Assembly (NCBI RefSeq): GCF_009931115.1
Contig: NZ_CP047491.1
Location: 2,679,501 to 2,743,500 of the forward strand
Source of the DNA: Microbulbifer hydrolyticus
GTDB lineage: Bacteria > Pseudomonadota > Gammaproteobacteria > Pseudomonadales > Cellvibrionaceae
Direction: 5' to 3'
Length of the DNA: 64,000 bases
How positions within the stretch are numbered: the stretch's first letter is position 1; the number at the start of each line of letters is the position of its first letter. Shown here piece after piece: positions 1 through 9,040 of this stretch. The notes beneath the pieces are model-generated. The model was given only the letters and a program-made list of their open reading frames with translations. It did not search any database and was not told the origin of the DNA. A program made the position numbers and the translations under genes.

Positions 1-234
1 GTTCACTTCTACCAGAACGCCGTAGCTGCCATCTTCGGCAACCTTGGCAGCAACAACGCCGTCTGCCGCGGTACGGCCGGCCTTTTTGGCCGCTTTCAGG
101 CCAGAGGCCTTGCGCAGATCTTCGATCGCTTTTTCGATATCGCCATCGGCCTCGGTCAGTGCTTTTTTGCACTCCATCATCGGCAGGCCGGTGCGCTCAC
201 GCAGTTCTTTTACCATTGACGCGGTAATCGCCAT
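1..234 (-). CDS. tsf: Elongation factor Ts (partial, N-terminal part)
   Basis: This is the nucleotide exchange factor that regenerates EF-Tu-GTP during translation. Only the first 78 residues lie in the window and the gene runs off the left edge. The N-terminal UBA-like region is clear, with the family motif [13 protein letters not shown] at residues 14-26. The ATG at 232-234 is preceded by GAGGAT, a reasonable ribosome binding site. It lies downstream of rpsB on the same strand, the usual rpsB-tsf order, with a terminator-like hairpin between the two. Confidence 0.95.
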   Translation of the reverse strand, partial: MAITASMVKELRERTGLPMMECKKALTEADGDIEKAIEDLRKASGLKAAKKAGRTAADGVVAAKVAEDGSYGVLVEVN

Positions 235-277
235 GATTCAATCCTCGGGTTCAGATTCAAATTCTTTGATGGATTTG

Positions 278-311
278 AAAAAAAGGGGCCGGATAAGTGG
301 CCCCTTTTCCC
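278..311 (-). terminator. Hairpin with U-tract between rpsB and tsf
   Basis: On the minus strand the sequence is a GGGGCC stem, a short loop and GGCCCC, followed by a run of T. It lies after the rpsB stop and before the tsf start. It probably acts as a partial terminator that lowers tsf expression relative to rpsB, since the two genes are normally co-transcribed. The partial role is an inference. Confidence 0.6.
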
Positions 312-367
312 TGCAGCGTAACCCAATAATGTTACACCGCCAGTAGCCTGCGGCTATGACTCAACAA

Positions 368-1117
368 TTAGGAGTCAGCAGCAGCCTGATCGTCGTTTGC
401 TTCTACGTATTCGCTCTGCGCAGCAGCACCGCCAGCTTCGGAGATACCGGCGACAACCGCGTCGGCCACCGCAGTGGTGTACAGCTTGATAGCGCGGATG
501 GCGTCATCGTTGCCAGGGATTACGTAGTCAACGCCTTCAGGGCTGCTGTTGGTATCAACAATGCCGATTACCGGGATACCCAGCTTGTTGGCTTCCTGAA
601 TAGCGATGCGCTCGTGCTCAACGTCAATCACGAACAGTGCGTCAGGCAGGCCGCCCATGTCTTTGATACCACCGATGGAGCGCTCAAGCTTCTCCATGGT
701 GCGGGTGCGCATCAGGGCTTCTTTCTTGGTCAGCTTCTCGAAAGTACCGTCCTGAGACTGAGCTTCGAGATCGCGGAAACGCTTGATGGAAGCGCGGATG
801 GTTTTGTAGTTGGTGAGCATACCACCCAGCCAGCGGTTGCTGACGTAGGGCTGACCTGAACGCTCGGCCTGTTCCTTGATGGACTTCTGCGCAGCGCGCT
901 TGGTACCAACAAACAGAATCTTCTTCTTCTGCGCTGCCATGCCTTTGATGACTTGCAGGGCTTCGTTGAAGGCCGGAACAGTGTGCTCCAGGTTGATAAT
1001 ATGGATCTTGTTACGGGCACCAAAGATGAATTCACCCATCTTAGGGTTCCAGTAGCGGGTCTGGTGGCCAAAGTGGACACCAGCCTGCAGCATATCGCGC
1101 ATGCTGACTTGCGGCAT
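368..1117 (-). CDS. rpsB: 30S ribosomal protein S2
   Basis: Ribosomal protein S2 is a component of the small subunit and is needed for S1 binding. The 249-residue length matches the family. The N-terminal signature [20 protein letters not shown] is intact at residues 6-25, and the central [13 protein letters not shown] motif and the [11 protein letters not shown] stretch follow. The C-terminus ends in an acidic, alanine-rich tail. It is the first gene of the rpsB-tsf operon, and map is divergent from it, as in many gammaproteobacteria. Confidence 0.98.
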   Translation of the reverse strand: MPQVSMRDMLQAGVHFGHQTRYWNPKMGEFIFGARNKIHIINLEHTVPAFNEALQVIKGMAAQKKKILFVGTKRAAQKSIKEQAERSGQPYVSNRWLGGMLTNYKTIRASIKRFRDLEAQSQDGTFEKLTKKEALMRTRTMEKLERSIGGIKDMGGLPDALFVIDVEHERIAIQEANKLGIPVIGIVDTNSSPEGVDYVIPGNDDAIRAIKLYTTAVADAVVAGISEAGGAAAQSEYVEANDDQAAADS

Positions 1118-1332
1118 AATAAACCTCAGTTATCACGTGGAAGCGGCGGACTTTTACGGCTGCCGATCGCTTCCCGGGTTACATCCTCCATACACCCCAT
1201 TCACCAATCCCCACCTTCAGAAACTGACTGTGAAGACACCCAGGAGAATGTGCCGGTATATGTGCGGCGTTTGTTCGGGGCAGAGAAAAACCCACCCCGT
1301 TTGGTTAGTTTCGCCTGGGCACCGCCCAAAGC
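1118..1332 (-). ncRNA. Putative rpsB 5' leader (S2 autoregulation region)
   Basis: About 215 nt of GC-rich, structure-prone sequence separates a likely promoter near 1340 from the rpsB start. In gammaproteobacteria the rpsB mRNA leader (the t44 region) lies in exactly this map-rpsB gap and mediates feedback by S2. The position and length fit that. I did not confirm the consensus fold by eye, so the call rests mainly on position. Confidence 0.4.
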
Positions 1333-1339
1333 GGCGCGC

Positions 1340-1345
1340 TTTATA
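1340..1345 (-). promoter_or_regulatory. Probable -10 element of the rpsB promoter
   Basis: On the minus strand the sequence reads TGTGGTATAAAG, which gives an extended -10 with TATAAA. It lies about 220 nt upstream of the rpsB start codon. No good -35 hexamer is visible. The divergent gene map starts at 1601, so the two promoters share this 483-nt gap. Confidence 0.35.
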
Positions 1346-1600
1346 CCACATTACGCGAAGAGCTGGAAGTATAGCGCCGCAAGGAATGCGCCTGAGGCCA
1401 CCCGAACCCGCGGCCGTCGGGGCGCCTAAGCCCAGCTCGCTCCGCCGGTACCCGCTTCCTACCATAAGGTGCGCGGGGCGAAAGGCCCGCTAATGCTGCA
1501 AAGCGGTAATTCCGCTACAATATCGCGCCGCATGCGCCGCACCTCGACAGAAGGCGGCCGCCAAAGCACCCAAAAATGTAGAGAATTTCCGGGAATATCC

Positions 1601-2371
1601 ATGACCAACGCCGTAAAGACCCCAGAACAGATCGCCAAAATGCGCACCGCTGGCCGACTGGCCGCCGAAGTGCTGGAAATGATTGGCGAGTATGTCGTTC
1701 CCGGTGTCACCACGGAAGAGCTGGATCGCCGCTGCCACGACCATATCGTCAATGTGCAGAAAGCGATCCCCGCCTGTCTCGGTTACCGCGGCTTTCCCAA
1801 GTCCATCTGCACCTCCGTGAACGAGGTAATCTGTCACGGCATCCCATCGGAGTCGAAGGTGCTGAAAAAAGGCGACATCATCAATATCGACGTCACCGTG
1901 ATCAAAGACGGTTGGTACGGCGACACCTCGAAGATGTACTTCGTCGGCAAACCCGTCCCCCATGCCGAGCGCCTGGTCAAAGTGACCCAGGAGTGCCTGT
2001 ACAAGGCCATCGAGATCGTGCGTCCCGGAACCACACTTGGCGACATCGGTCACGTTATTCAGCAGCATGCGGAAAAGAACTACTACTCCGTGGTCAAGGA
2101 CTTCTGTGGCCACGGTATCGGCGACGTATTCCACGAAGACCCGCAAGTACTGCACTACGGCAAACCCGGTACCGGACAGGCACTGGAAGAAGGCATGACG
2201 TTTACCATCGAGCCCATGATCAACGCCGGCAAGCCCGGCAGCCGGGTGCTGCGTGACGGCTGGACCGCTGTTACCGTGGACCGTCGCCTCTCCGCCCAGT
2301 GGGAGCACACCATGGCGGTAACCGCCGATGGCGTAGAGATCCTGACCGCGCGCAAGGAAGAATCGTTTTAA
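1601..2371 (+). CDS. map: Type I methionine aminopeptidase
   Basis: This enzyme removes the initiator methionine from nascent cytoplasmic proteins. The protein is 256 residues. All five metal ligands can be placed: the two Asp in IDVTVIKDGWYGDTSK, the His in CGHGIG, the Glu in FTIEPM and the Glu in QWEHTMAV. The ATG at 1601 gives the typical N-terminus (MTNAVKTPEQIAKMR). A longer frame reaches back to 1469, but that extension has no family similarity. It diverges from rpsB and is followed by glnD after 122 nt. Confidence 0.97.
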   Translation: MTNAVKTPEQIAKMRTAGRLAAEVLEMIGEYVVPGVTTEELDRRCHDHIVNVQKAIPACLGYRGFPKSICTSVNEVICHGIPSESKVLKKGDIINIDVTVIKDGWYGDTSKMYFVGKPVPHAERLVKVTQECLYKAIEIVRPGTTLGDIGHVIQQHAEKNYYSVVKDFCGHGIGDVFHEDPQVLHYGKPGTGQALEEGMTFTIEPMINAGKPGSRVLRDGWTAVTVDRRLSAQWEHTMAVTADGVEILTARKEESF

Positions 2372-2493
2372 GCCGGTAGTCACTCACCGCAAAGCTCGCG
2401 CGAACATGGCCTCCAGGGCCAGGGAAGGAACAACCGGCCCACCGTGACTCCGCATACATGCGTGGCCACGGCGCCGAACCGGAATCGACATAA

Positions 2494-5229
2494 ATGAGCT
2501 CCATCCAGCTGGCCCAGATCCCGCATTTCGAAAAACCCCTGTTCTTCTTTGACCAGTCCCGTTTCCGACGCGACCTCAAGGCCGGTGAGCGGCCCACACT
2601 GGAAATATTCAAAGACGCCGTGGGCGCGGCCGATACCCATATGGCACGTCGCTTTCGCGAGGGTGAGGATGTACGCACCCTGGTCTATGAACGCGCCCTG
2701 TTTGTGGACTGCCTGCTGCATTACGCCTGGCACCAGTTTCAATGGCAGGACGACATCAGCCTGCTGGCGGTCGGCGGCTATGGCCGGGGCGAACTGCACC
2801 CCAAGTCCGATATCGATCTGCTGATCCTCAGCCGGACCAGGCCCGATGGCGACACGGTGGACAATATTGAGCGCCTGGTCGCCTTCCTCTGGGACCTGAA
2901 GCTTGATATCGGCCACTCCGTAAGAACCGTGGATCACTGTATCGAGATGGCGGCAGAGGACATCACCGTCGCCACCAACCTGATGGAGTGCCGTACGGTT
3001 GTGGGCAATCCGGCGCTGCACCAAGCGCTGGCCGAGCGCATGACGCCCGAGAACATCTGGCCGGCGGACAAGTTTTTCAGCGCCAAGTACGCGGAACAGG
3101 AGTCTCGCCACAGCAGGCAGCAGGGTGCGGAGTACAATCTGGAACCCAATATCAAGAATGCTCCCGGCGGACTGCGGGACATTCAGACCATCAACTGGGT
3201 AGCCAAACGTTACTTCAAGGTGCGTACCCTCAAGCAGCTACAGGGCAAGGGGTTCTTCACCGAAGAGGAGTTCGCCATATTGCAGTCCGGCGAGGACTTC
3301 CTGTGGCGTGTGCGCTATGGCCTGCACCTGCTGGCCGGGCGTCCCGAAGAGCGCCTGTTGTTCGACTACCAGCGAGAGCTGGCACGGGAATTCGGCTATA
3401 AGGACAACGACACCCACCTGGCGGTTGAGCAGTTCATGCACACCTACTACCGCATCGTGATGGCGCTGCGGGAACTGAACGACGTGATGCTGCAGTTCCT
3501 CGACGAGGTGATTCTGCAGCGGGGTAAACACCTGCCAGTCACCCCCATCAATGAGCGGTTCCAGCTGCGCGGCAACACGATTGAGGCGACCGTCACCCGC
3601 ACCTTTATCGAGCACCCGCCGGCACTGCTGGAAATTTTTGTGCTGATGGCCAATAACCCGGAAATCCAGGGCGTACGGGCCTCCACCATCCGCCTGATCC
3701 GCGAACACCGACACCTGATTGACGACCAGTTTCGTGCGGATCCGACCAACACGCGCCTGTTCATGCAGCTGCTGCGCAGCCCCCGCGGGCTCTCCACCCA
3801 GCTCACCCGCATGACCCGCTATGGCATCCTTGGTCGCTACCTGCCGGAATTCGGCCGCGTCACCGGGCAGATGCAGCACGACCTTTTCCATATCTACACC
3901 GTGGACGCCCACACCCTGCAGGTAGTGCGCAATATGCGCAGCTTCCGTGGCGAGGATGCCTGGGAAAAATTCCCACTCGCTGCCGAAATCCTGTCGCGCA
4001 TGCGCAAGCCGGAACTGCTGTACATCGCCGGCCTGTACCACGACATTGCAAAAGGACGCGGTGGCGACCACTCCAAACTCGGCGTCGTGGATGCCGATGC
4101 GTTCGGTCGACGTCACGGGCTCTCCGCACGGGATCGCCGCCTGGTCTGCTGGCTGGTGGAAAAACACCTGCTGATGAGTGCCGTATCCCAGAAGCAGGAC
4201 ATTTCCGACCCCGAAGTGGTCCACGCGTTTGCCGCCGAAGTGGGCGACCGCGAGCACCTGGATTACCTGTTTGCGTTAACCGTCGCCGACATCAATGCCA
4301 CCAACCCGGACCTGTGGAACAGCTGGCGTGCCAGCCTGATGCGCCAGCTCTACCAGCATACCCAGCGCGCCCTTCGCCGGGGACTGGAAAACCCCATCGA
4401 TCGCGACGAGATCTACATCGAAACCCAGGCGCAGGCGCGCAACATGCTTCGCGCTATGGGCCTGCCCAGCAATGCCGTCGAAGATATCTGGTCAGAAATG
4501 GGGGAAGACTACTTCGTCCGCGAGAGCGCCGACAACATCACCTGGCACACCGCTGCCATTTACCAGCTGCAAAAGGACCCGGAGCGCGACGAAGACAGCG
4601 ATACCGTGGTGCTGACCCGCAACTCCGGCCCCGGTGAACACGACGGTGCCACGGAAGTGTTCGTATATACACCGGACCGGGCCAACGTATTTGCGGCGGT
4701 GGTCACCGGCCTCGACATGCTGAACCTGAACATTCACGATGCGCGGCTTTACAGCTCCGCCGGCGGTTATACCCTGGACACCTTCTACGTGCTGGATGAG
4801 TCGGGGCAGCCGCTGCTGGACGAACCGCAACGCCTGGAGCAGATCCGCAACACCCTGCAACAGGAACTGAAACTGGTGGAGGACTACTCCAAGGTCATCA
4901 AGCGCCGCACTCCGCGACGCCTGAAAATGTTCCACCTGCCCAGCCAGGCCCATATATCCACCGAGCCGGAAGATACGTACAGCACACTGGAGATCACCAG
5001 TGCCGACCGACCTGGCCTGCTCGCACGAATCGCGCGGATTTTTATCACCCACGATCTGCGCCTGCACAACGCCAAAATTTCCACCCTCGGTGAGCGTGTC
5101 GAGGATATTTTCCATATCACCGATGCGGACGATCAGCCGCTCACCGATAAAACACTGATCGAAACCCTGGAACAGGCCATCTGCCAGGAACTGGATGCAC
5201 ACCAGGCAACGTTGCCACCACAACCGTGA
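2494..5229 (+). CDS. glnD: Bifunctional PII uridylyltransferase/uridylyl-removing enzyme
   Basis: GlnD senses glutamine and adds or removes UMP on the PII protein, controlling nitrogen assimilation. The 911-residue length is normal. The nucleotidyltransferase domain carries GGYGRGELHPKSDIDLLIL near residues 92-110. A PII-UTase linker and an HD domain with YHDIAKGRGGDH follow, and two ACT domains lie in the last 200 residues (VFVYTPDRANVFAAV and LEITSADRPGLLARIA). The map-glnD-dapC order is conserved in gammaproteobacteria. Confidence 0.98.
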   Translation: MSSIQLAQIPHFEKPLFFFDQSRFRRDLKAGERPTLEIFKDAVGAADTHMARRFREGEDVRTLVYERALFVDCLLHYAWHQFQWQDDISLLAVGGYGRGELHPKSDIDLLILSRTRPDGDTVDNIERLVAFLWDLKLDIGHSVRTVDHCIEMAAEDITVATNLMECRTVVGNPALHQALAERMTPENIWPADKFFSAKYAEQESRHSRQQGAEYNLEPNIKNAPGGLRDIQTINWVAKRYFKVRTLKQLQGKGFFTEEEFAILQSGEDFLWRVRYGLHLLAGRPEERLLFDYQRELAREFGYKDNDTHLAVEQFMHTYYRIVMALRELNDVMLQFLDEVILQRGKHLPVTPINERFQLRGNTIEATVTRTFIEHPPALLEIFVLMANNPEIQGVRASTIRLIREHRHLIDDQFRADPTNTRLFMQLLRSPRGLSTQLTRMTRYGILGRYLPEFGRVTGQMQHDLFHIYTVDAHTLQVVRNMRSFRGEDAWEKFPLAAEILSRMRKPELLYIAGLYHDIAKGRGGDHSKLGVVDADAFGRRHGLSARDRRLVCWLVEKHLLMSAVSQKQDISDPEVVHAFAAEVGDREHLDYLFALTVADINATNPDLWNSWRASLMRQLYQHTQRALRRGLENPIDRDEIYIETQAQARNMLRAMGLPSNAVEDIWSEMGEDYFVRESADNITWHTAAIYQLQKDPERDEDSDTVVLTRNSGPGEHDGATEVFVYTPDRANVFAAVVTGLDMLNLNIHDARLYSSAGGYTLDTFYVLDESGQPLLDEPQRLEQIRNTLQQELKLVEDYSKVIKRRTPRRLKMFHLPSQAHISTEPEDTYSTLEITSADRPGLLARIARIFITHDLRLHNAKISTLGERVEDIFHITDADDQPLTDKTLIETLEQAICQELDAHQATLPPQP

Positions 5230-5301
5230 GTGGCAACGTGCGTTTAGAGATTGGCAATTAACATTGGCATCGCGAACAAATCGCCAGCAAACAGAAAAAT
5301 G

Positions 5302-6477
5302 ATGAACCCGAATTTGCAACAGCTGCAGCCCTACCCTTTCGCGAAACTGGCGAAACTAAAAGAGGGGCTGGAAACACCCGAGGGACTGGCCCATATCGCG
5401 CTGTCGATTGGCGAACCCAAACACACGCCTCCAGCCTTTGTGCGCGACGAGCTGATCGACAATCTCGACAAACTCGCTGCCTATCCACTGACCAAGGGGC
5501 TGGACCCGTTGCGGGAAACCATTGCCCACTGGCTTTGCGAACGGTTCAAGCTGGATGCGGTTAGCCCGGAAACTCAGGTGATTCCGGTCAACGGCACCCG
5601 CGAAGCACTGTTCGCCTTCGCCCAGGCCGTGGTTTCGCCGGGCGCTAAAGTGCTGATGCCCAATCCCTTCTACCAGATTTACGAAGGCGCGGCCTTTCTC
5701 GCCGGGGCCACCCCGCACTTTATTAACTGCGGGGCAGAGACCGAGTTCAAACCGGATTTTGACGCCGTGCCCGAAGCGGTCTGGCAGCAGTGTGAACTGC
5801 TTTACCTGTGCACCCCGGGCAACCCCACCGGCGCTCTGCTGGACATCGACGATCTCAAACGATTGATCGCGCTCTCGGATCGCTACGATTTCACCATCGC
5901 CTCTGACGAATGCTATTCGGAACTCTATTTCGACGAAGCAAGCCCTCCCCCCGGCCTGTTACAGGCCTGCGCAGAGCTCGACCGTCATGATTATCGCCGC
6001 TGTGTGGTATTCCACAGCCTGTCGAAACGCTCCAATCTGCCCGGCTTGCGTTCCGGCTTCGTCGCTGGCGATGCAGAAATCCTGGAAAATTTCCTGCTTT
6101 ACCGTACCTACCACGGCTGCGCGATGCCGGTGCCGACACAATACGCATCAATCGCCGCCTGGCAGGACGAACAGCACGTGCAGGAAAACCGCGCACTTTA
6201 TCGGCAGAAATTTGACGCCGTGCTGGAAATCCTCGATGGCTGCCTCGATGTGCAAAAACCACAGGCGAGTTTCTACCTGTGGCCCAAGGTAGGCGATGGC
6301 GAAGCATTTGCCCGCGAGCTGTTCCGCCAGCAGAACATCACTGTCCTCCCCGGTGCCTTCCTGGCCCGCGAGGCCAACGGCGTAAACCCGGGCGCAGAGT
6401 ATGTGCGCATGGCGCTGGTGGCGACGCTGGATGAATGCATCGAAGCGGCAAAACGTATCAAGCAGTTTTGCCAGTGA
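5302..6477 (+). CDS. dapC: Succinyldiaminopimelate transaminase
   Basis: This PLP-dependent class I/II aminotransferase converts N-succinyl-2-amino-6-ketopimelate to N-succinyl-LL-diaminopimelate in the lysine and peptidoglycan pathway. The protein is 391 residues. Visible motifs are TPGNPTGALL, a conserved SDECYSELYF and FHSLSKRSNLPGLRSG, which holds the PLP lysine. I chose the ATG at 5302 because MNPNLQQLQPYPFAKL is the family N-terminus. A TTG frame extends to 5251, and an adjacent ATG lies at 5299. dapD and dapE follow within 4 kb, which supports the assignment. Confidence 0.93.
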   Translation: MNPNLQQLQPYPFAKLAKLKEGLETPEGLAHIALSIGEPKHTPPAFVRDELIDNLDKLAAYPLTKGLDPLRETIAHWLCERFKLDAVSPETQVIPVNGTREALFAFAQAVVSPGAKVLMPNPFYQIYEGAAFLAGATPHFINCGAETEFKPDFDAVPEAVWQQCELLYLCTPGNPTGALLDIDDLKRLIALSDRYDFTIASDECYSELYFDEASPPPGLLQACAELDRHDYRRCVVFHSLSKRSNLPGLRSGFVAGDAEILENFLLYRTYHGCAMPVPTQYASIAAWQDEQHVQENRALYRQKFDAVLEILDGCLDVQKPQASFYLWPKVGDGEAFARELFRQQNITVLPGAFLAREANGVNPGAEYVRMALVATLDECIEAAKRIKQFCQ

Positions 6478-6496
6478 GCGCTCGGGCGAAGTAAAG

Positions 6497-7165
6497 ATGA
6501 CAGTAAAAAATCTTTTGAAAAATGAGCGTGTGGAGTTTGTGCTCAACCGGCTCGAAGAACTCTATCCGGAAACCCCGGTACCACTGGATCACTTCGATGC
6601 CTACTCACTGCTGGTGGCGGTACTGCTTTCGGCACAGTGTACCGATGAACGGGTAAACCAGGTCACCCCTGCCCTGTGGGAACTCGCAGACAACCCGTAC
6701 GACATGGCGAAAGTACCCGTGGAGGATATCCGCGCGGTAATCCGCCCCTGCGGGCTTTCACCGCAAAAGTCGAAGGCAATCCAGAAACTCTCCGAAATAC
6801 TGGTCAATGAGTACCACGGCCAAGTACCGGAAAACATGGCCGCGCTGGAAACCCTGCCGGGAGTCGGCCATAAAACCGCGAGCGTGGTGATGGCTCAGGC
6901 CTTTGGCCACCCCGCCTTCCCCGTGGATACCCATATCCACCGTCTGGCCCAGCGCTGGGGACTTACCTCCGGTAAAAATGTAGTACAGACAGAGAAAGAC
7001 CTGAAACGCCTGTTCCCCAAAGACAAATGGAACAAACTGCACCTTCAGATCATTTTCTACGGGCGCGAATACTGTAGCGCGCGCGGCTGCGACGGCACAG
7101 TGTGTGAAATCTGCACCACCTGTTATCCAGCGCGCAAGCATCCGAAAAAAATCAAGAAAGCCTGA
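6497..7165 (+). CDS. nth: Endonuclease III family DNA glycosylase/AP lyase
   Basis: This is a base excision repair enzyme of the HhH-GPD superfamily. It has 222 residues. The helix-hairpin-helix LPGVGHKTASVV carries the catalytic Lys, and VDTHIHRLAQRWGL carries the catalytic Asp. The C-terminus is cysteine-rich, but its spacing differs from the standard [4Fe-4S] loop: EYCSARGCDGTVCEICTTC gives C-x4-C-x4-C-x2-C-x2-C rather than C-x6-C-x2-C-x5-C. It starts 17 nt after the dapC stop and is probably in the same transcript. It may belong to an Nth-like subfamily rather than being the main Nth. Confidence 0.85.
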   Translation: MTVKNLLKNERVEFVLNRLEELYPETPVPLDHFDAYSLLVAVLLSAQCTDERVNQVTPALWELADNPYDMAKVPVEDIRAVIRPCGLSPQKSKAIQKLSEILVNEYHGQVPENMAALETLPGVGHKTASVVMAQAFGHPAFPVDTHIHRLAQRWGLTSGKNVVQTEKDLKRLFPKDKWNKLHLQIIFYGREYCSARGCDGTVCEICTTCYPARKHPKKIKKA

Positions 7166-7203
7166 GCAGTCTGCTCGCCAATGAAAAATCCACAGGAAAG
7201 ACC

Positions 7204-7548
7204 ATGATTACCGTTTACGGCATCAAGAATTGCGACACCGTAAAAAAAGCCCGCAAGTGGCTGGAGCAGAATAACGTGGAATATCGGTTCCACGACTTCC
7301 GCGAGGATGGTATGAACGCGGTACCACTGACTCAATGGATCGAAGAATTTGGATGGGAGCAGGTCCTGAACCGACGCTCCACCAGCTGGCGCGCGCTCAG
7401 CGATGCGCAAAAGACAGAAATGAGCAACGGCAGCGCTGCAGCCCTCGCCAGTGAAACCCCCACCCTAATAAAGCGTCCGGTAATGACCAAAGGCGATAGT
7501 ACACTGTTCGGCTTCAAGGCCGACAGCTATGCCAGTTTCGTCAAGTAG
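7204..7548 (+). CDS. ArsC/Spx-family protein (YffB-like reductase)
   Basis: This is a small thioredoxin-fold protein of 114 residues. The N-terminus VYGIKNCDTVKKARKWL holds the single ArsC-type active-site Cys near residue 10. The C-terminal LIKRPV segment with its cis-proline-like turn is typical of ArsC/Spx proteins. In E. coli the homologue yffB lies next to dapE, and here it lies between nth and dapD in the dap cluster. The substrate is unknown; family members have been proposed to act as glutathione-dependent thiol reductases. Confidence 0.85.
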   Translation: MITVYGIKNCDTVKKARKWLEQNNVEYRFHDFREDGMNAVPLTQWIEEFGWEQVLNRRSTSWRALSDAQKTEMSNGSAAALASETPTLIKRPVMTKGDSTLFGFKADSYASFVK

Positions 7549-7609
7549 CAGACAGCGCTTACGCGAAATACATTACTCAATAATTCAGACTCAGGAAAAG
7601 GAAACCATC

Positions 7610-8641
7610 ATGAGCAACGTCTACAGCATCGGCTTCGGCATCGGCACCTGCAACAGCAAGGGCGAATGGCTTGAAGTCTACTTCCCCCAGCCCTTGCTGA
7701 ACCCGGCCGATGAAATTGCCAGCGCGGTTAACGGCGCCCTCAACATCGAAGGTGGCAATGTAGCCGTAGCGCTGGAGGAAGCGCAGCTGCAACCACTCGC
7801 TGATCAGCTGGAAAGCGCCGGTGCCAGCGAGCAGGCCGCAATCCTGCGCCAGTTTGCCGGCAGCCAGCGCCCTCTGGTAGCCGTGGTTCTGCACAGCGAC
7901 GAGGCGCCGCAGTCCGTGCCCGAGTCCTACCTGAAACTGCACCTGCTGTCGCACCGCCTGGTAAAACCTCATGGCACCAAACTGGACGGCATTTTCGGCC
8001 AGCTGGCTAACGTGGCATGGACCAACCAGGGCGCGATCGACCTGGAAGAACTGCCCCAGCGCCAGCTGGAGGCGCGTCTCAAGGGAGAACTGCTTGAGGT
8101 CTCCTGCGTAGACAAGTTCCCGAAAATGACCAACTACGTAGTACCCAAAGGGGTCCGTATCGCACATACCGCACGTGTTCGCCTTGGCGCCTATCTGGGC
8201 GAAGGCACCACCATCATGCACGAGGGATTCGTAAACTTTAATGCGGGTACCGAAGGCCCGGGCATGATCGAAGGTCGTATTTCTGCTGGCGTATTTGTGG
8301 GCGCCGGTTCCGATCTGGGCGGCGGCAGCTCCACCATGGGCACCCTTTCCGGCGGCGGTAACATTGTGATTGCCCTGGGTGACGGCTGTCTGCTGGGCGC
8401 AAACTCCGGCACCGGTATCCCGCTGGGCGACCGCTGCACCGTCGAGTCCGGCCTCTACATTACCGCCGGTACCAAGGTTGCGGTACTAGATGACAAAGGT
8501 GAAGTCGCCGAGTCCGTCAAAGCCCGTGACCTGGCAGGCAAATCGGATCTGCTATTCCGTCGCAACTCTGCCACCGGTGCGGTTGAGTGTCTGACCAACA
8601 AAAGTGCCGTCGAGTTGAACGCTGAGCTGCACAGTAACTAA
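7610..8641 (+). CDS. dapD: 2,3,4,5-tetrahydropyridine-2,6-dicarboxylate N-succinyltransferase
   Basis: DapD succinylates tetrahydrodipicolinate, the step before DapC. The protein is 343 residues, matching the longer Pseudomonas-type DapD rather than the 274-residue E. coli form. The C-terminal half is a left-handed beta-helix with hexapeptide repeats (VRLGAYLGEGTTIMHEGFVN, GNIVIALGDGCLLGANSGTG). I chose the ATG at 7610 (MSNVYSIGFGIG), preceded by AGGAAAAGGAAA; an in-frame extension to 7529 is not conserved. Confidence 0.95.
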   Translation: MSNVYSIGFGIGTCNSKGEWLEVYFPQPLLNPADEIASAVNGALNIEGGNVAVALEEAQLQPLADQLESAGASEQAAILRQFAGSQRPLVAVVLHSDEAPQSVPESYLKLHLLSHRLVKPHGTKLDGIFGQLANVAWTNQGAIDLEELPQRQLEARLKGELLEVSCVDKFPKMTNYVVPKGVRIAHTARVRLGAYLGEGTTIMHEGFVNFNAGTEGPGMIEGRISAGVFVGAGSDLGGGSSTMGTLSGGGNIVIALGDGCLLGANSGTGIPLGDRCTVESGLYITAGTKVAVLDDKGEVAESVKARDLAGKSDLLFRRNSATGAVECLTNKSAVELNAELHSN

Positions 8642-8687
8642 TTTTTTTGCGTAGCTACCGGGCTCCCTTTTATCGGGCTCCGGTGGC

Positions 8688-8799
8688 GGCAAAGCACTGG
8701 GTGGAGCCTTTCGGACTCGCTGTGAATACATCCCTGTACGCTCCGGCGGTGCCATCCATGGCACCGACGGTTCCGAAAGGCCCCACCCAGCGCTCTGCC
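8688..8799 (-). repeat. Structured repeat, copy A (reverse orientation)
   Basis: A 28-bp outer stem pairs 8688-8715 with 8772-8799. Read on the minus strand it has no mismatches apart from three G-U wobbles, all of the polarity expected if the minus strand is the RNA strand. Inside is a perfect 8-bp hairpin (8747-8754 with 8759-8766). The remaining unpaired strand reads, on the minus strand, GAGCGTACAGGGATG then TATTCACAGCG. The flank carries GCCGCCACC. It is homologous in architecture and in this strand to copies B (8881) and C (60985). It lies between dapD and dapE and has no coding potential that I trust. Confidence 0.8.
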
Positions 8800-8880
8800 T
8801 TCAGCCAACATATTGCACTTCGAATTACAGCACCGGGTAACCCGCTGAACTAAATCAGCGCATCGACGCTCAACGCGCAG

Positions 8881-8990
8881 GCCCGGCTGGCGGGGACTCC
8901 TTGCGAGACCTTCCGCGAGAGGGACCTCGCGGAAGAGCCCCCATGGATGGGTTCACGGCGTGTCTCGCAAGGAGTCACCGCCAGCCGGGC
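8881..8990 (+). repeat. Structured repeat, copy B
   Basis: A 29-bp outer stem pairs 8881-8909 with 8962-8990 with a single mismatch. The inner hairpin has a perfect 10-bp stem (8910-8919 with 8926-8935) and an AGGGAC loop. The conserved unpaired strand at 8936-8961 contains GAGCCCCCATGGATGGG and TTCACGGCG. GCCGCCACC follows the outer stem. The element ends about 50 nt before the dapE start codon, so it would lie in the dapE leader if dapE is transcribed from upstream. Confidence 0.85.
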
Positions 8991-9040
8991 CGCCACCTAA
9001 CAGGAACAGTGCTCCCCAAAACCACGGAGCCCAAAACAAA

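Noticed and set aside
3238-4257. 339-residue minus-strand frame inside glnD
   Set aside because: It is antisense to conserved GlnD sequence, with no signal, domain or ribosome site.
8647-8853. 68-residue plus-strand frame over repeat copy A
   Set aside because: It is simply the translation of the structured repeat and has no ribosome binding site or conserved pattern.
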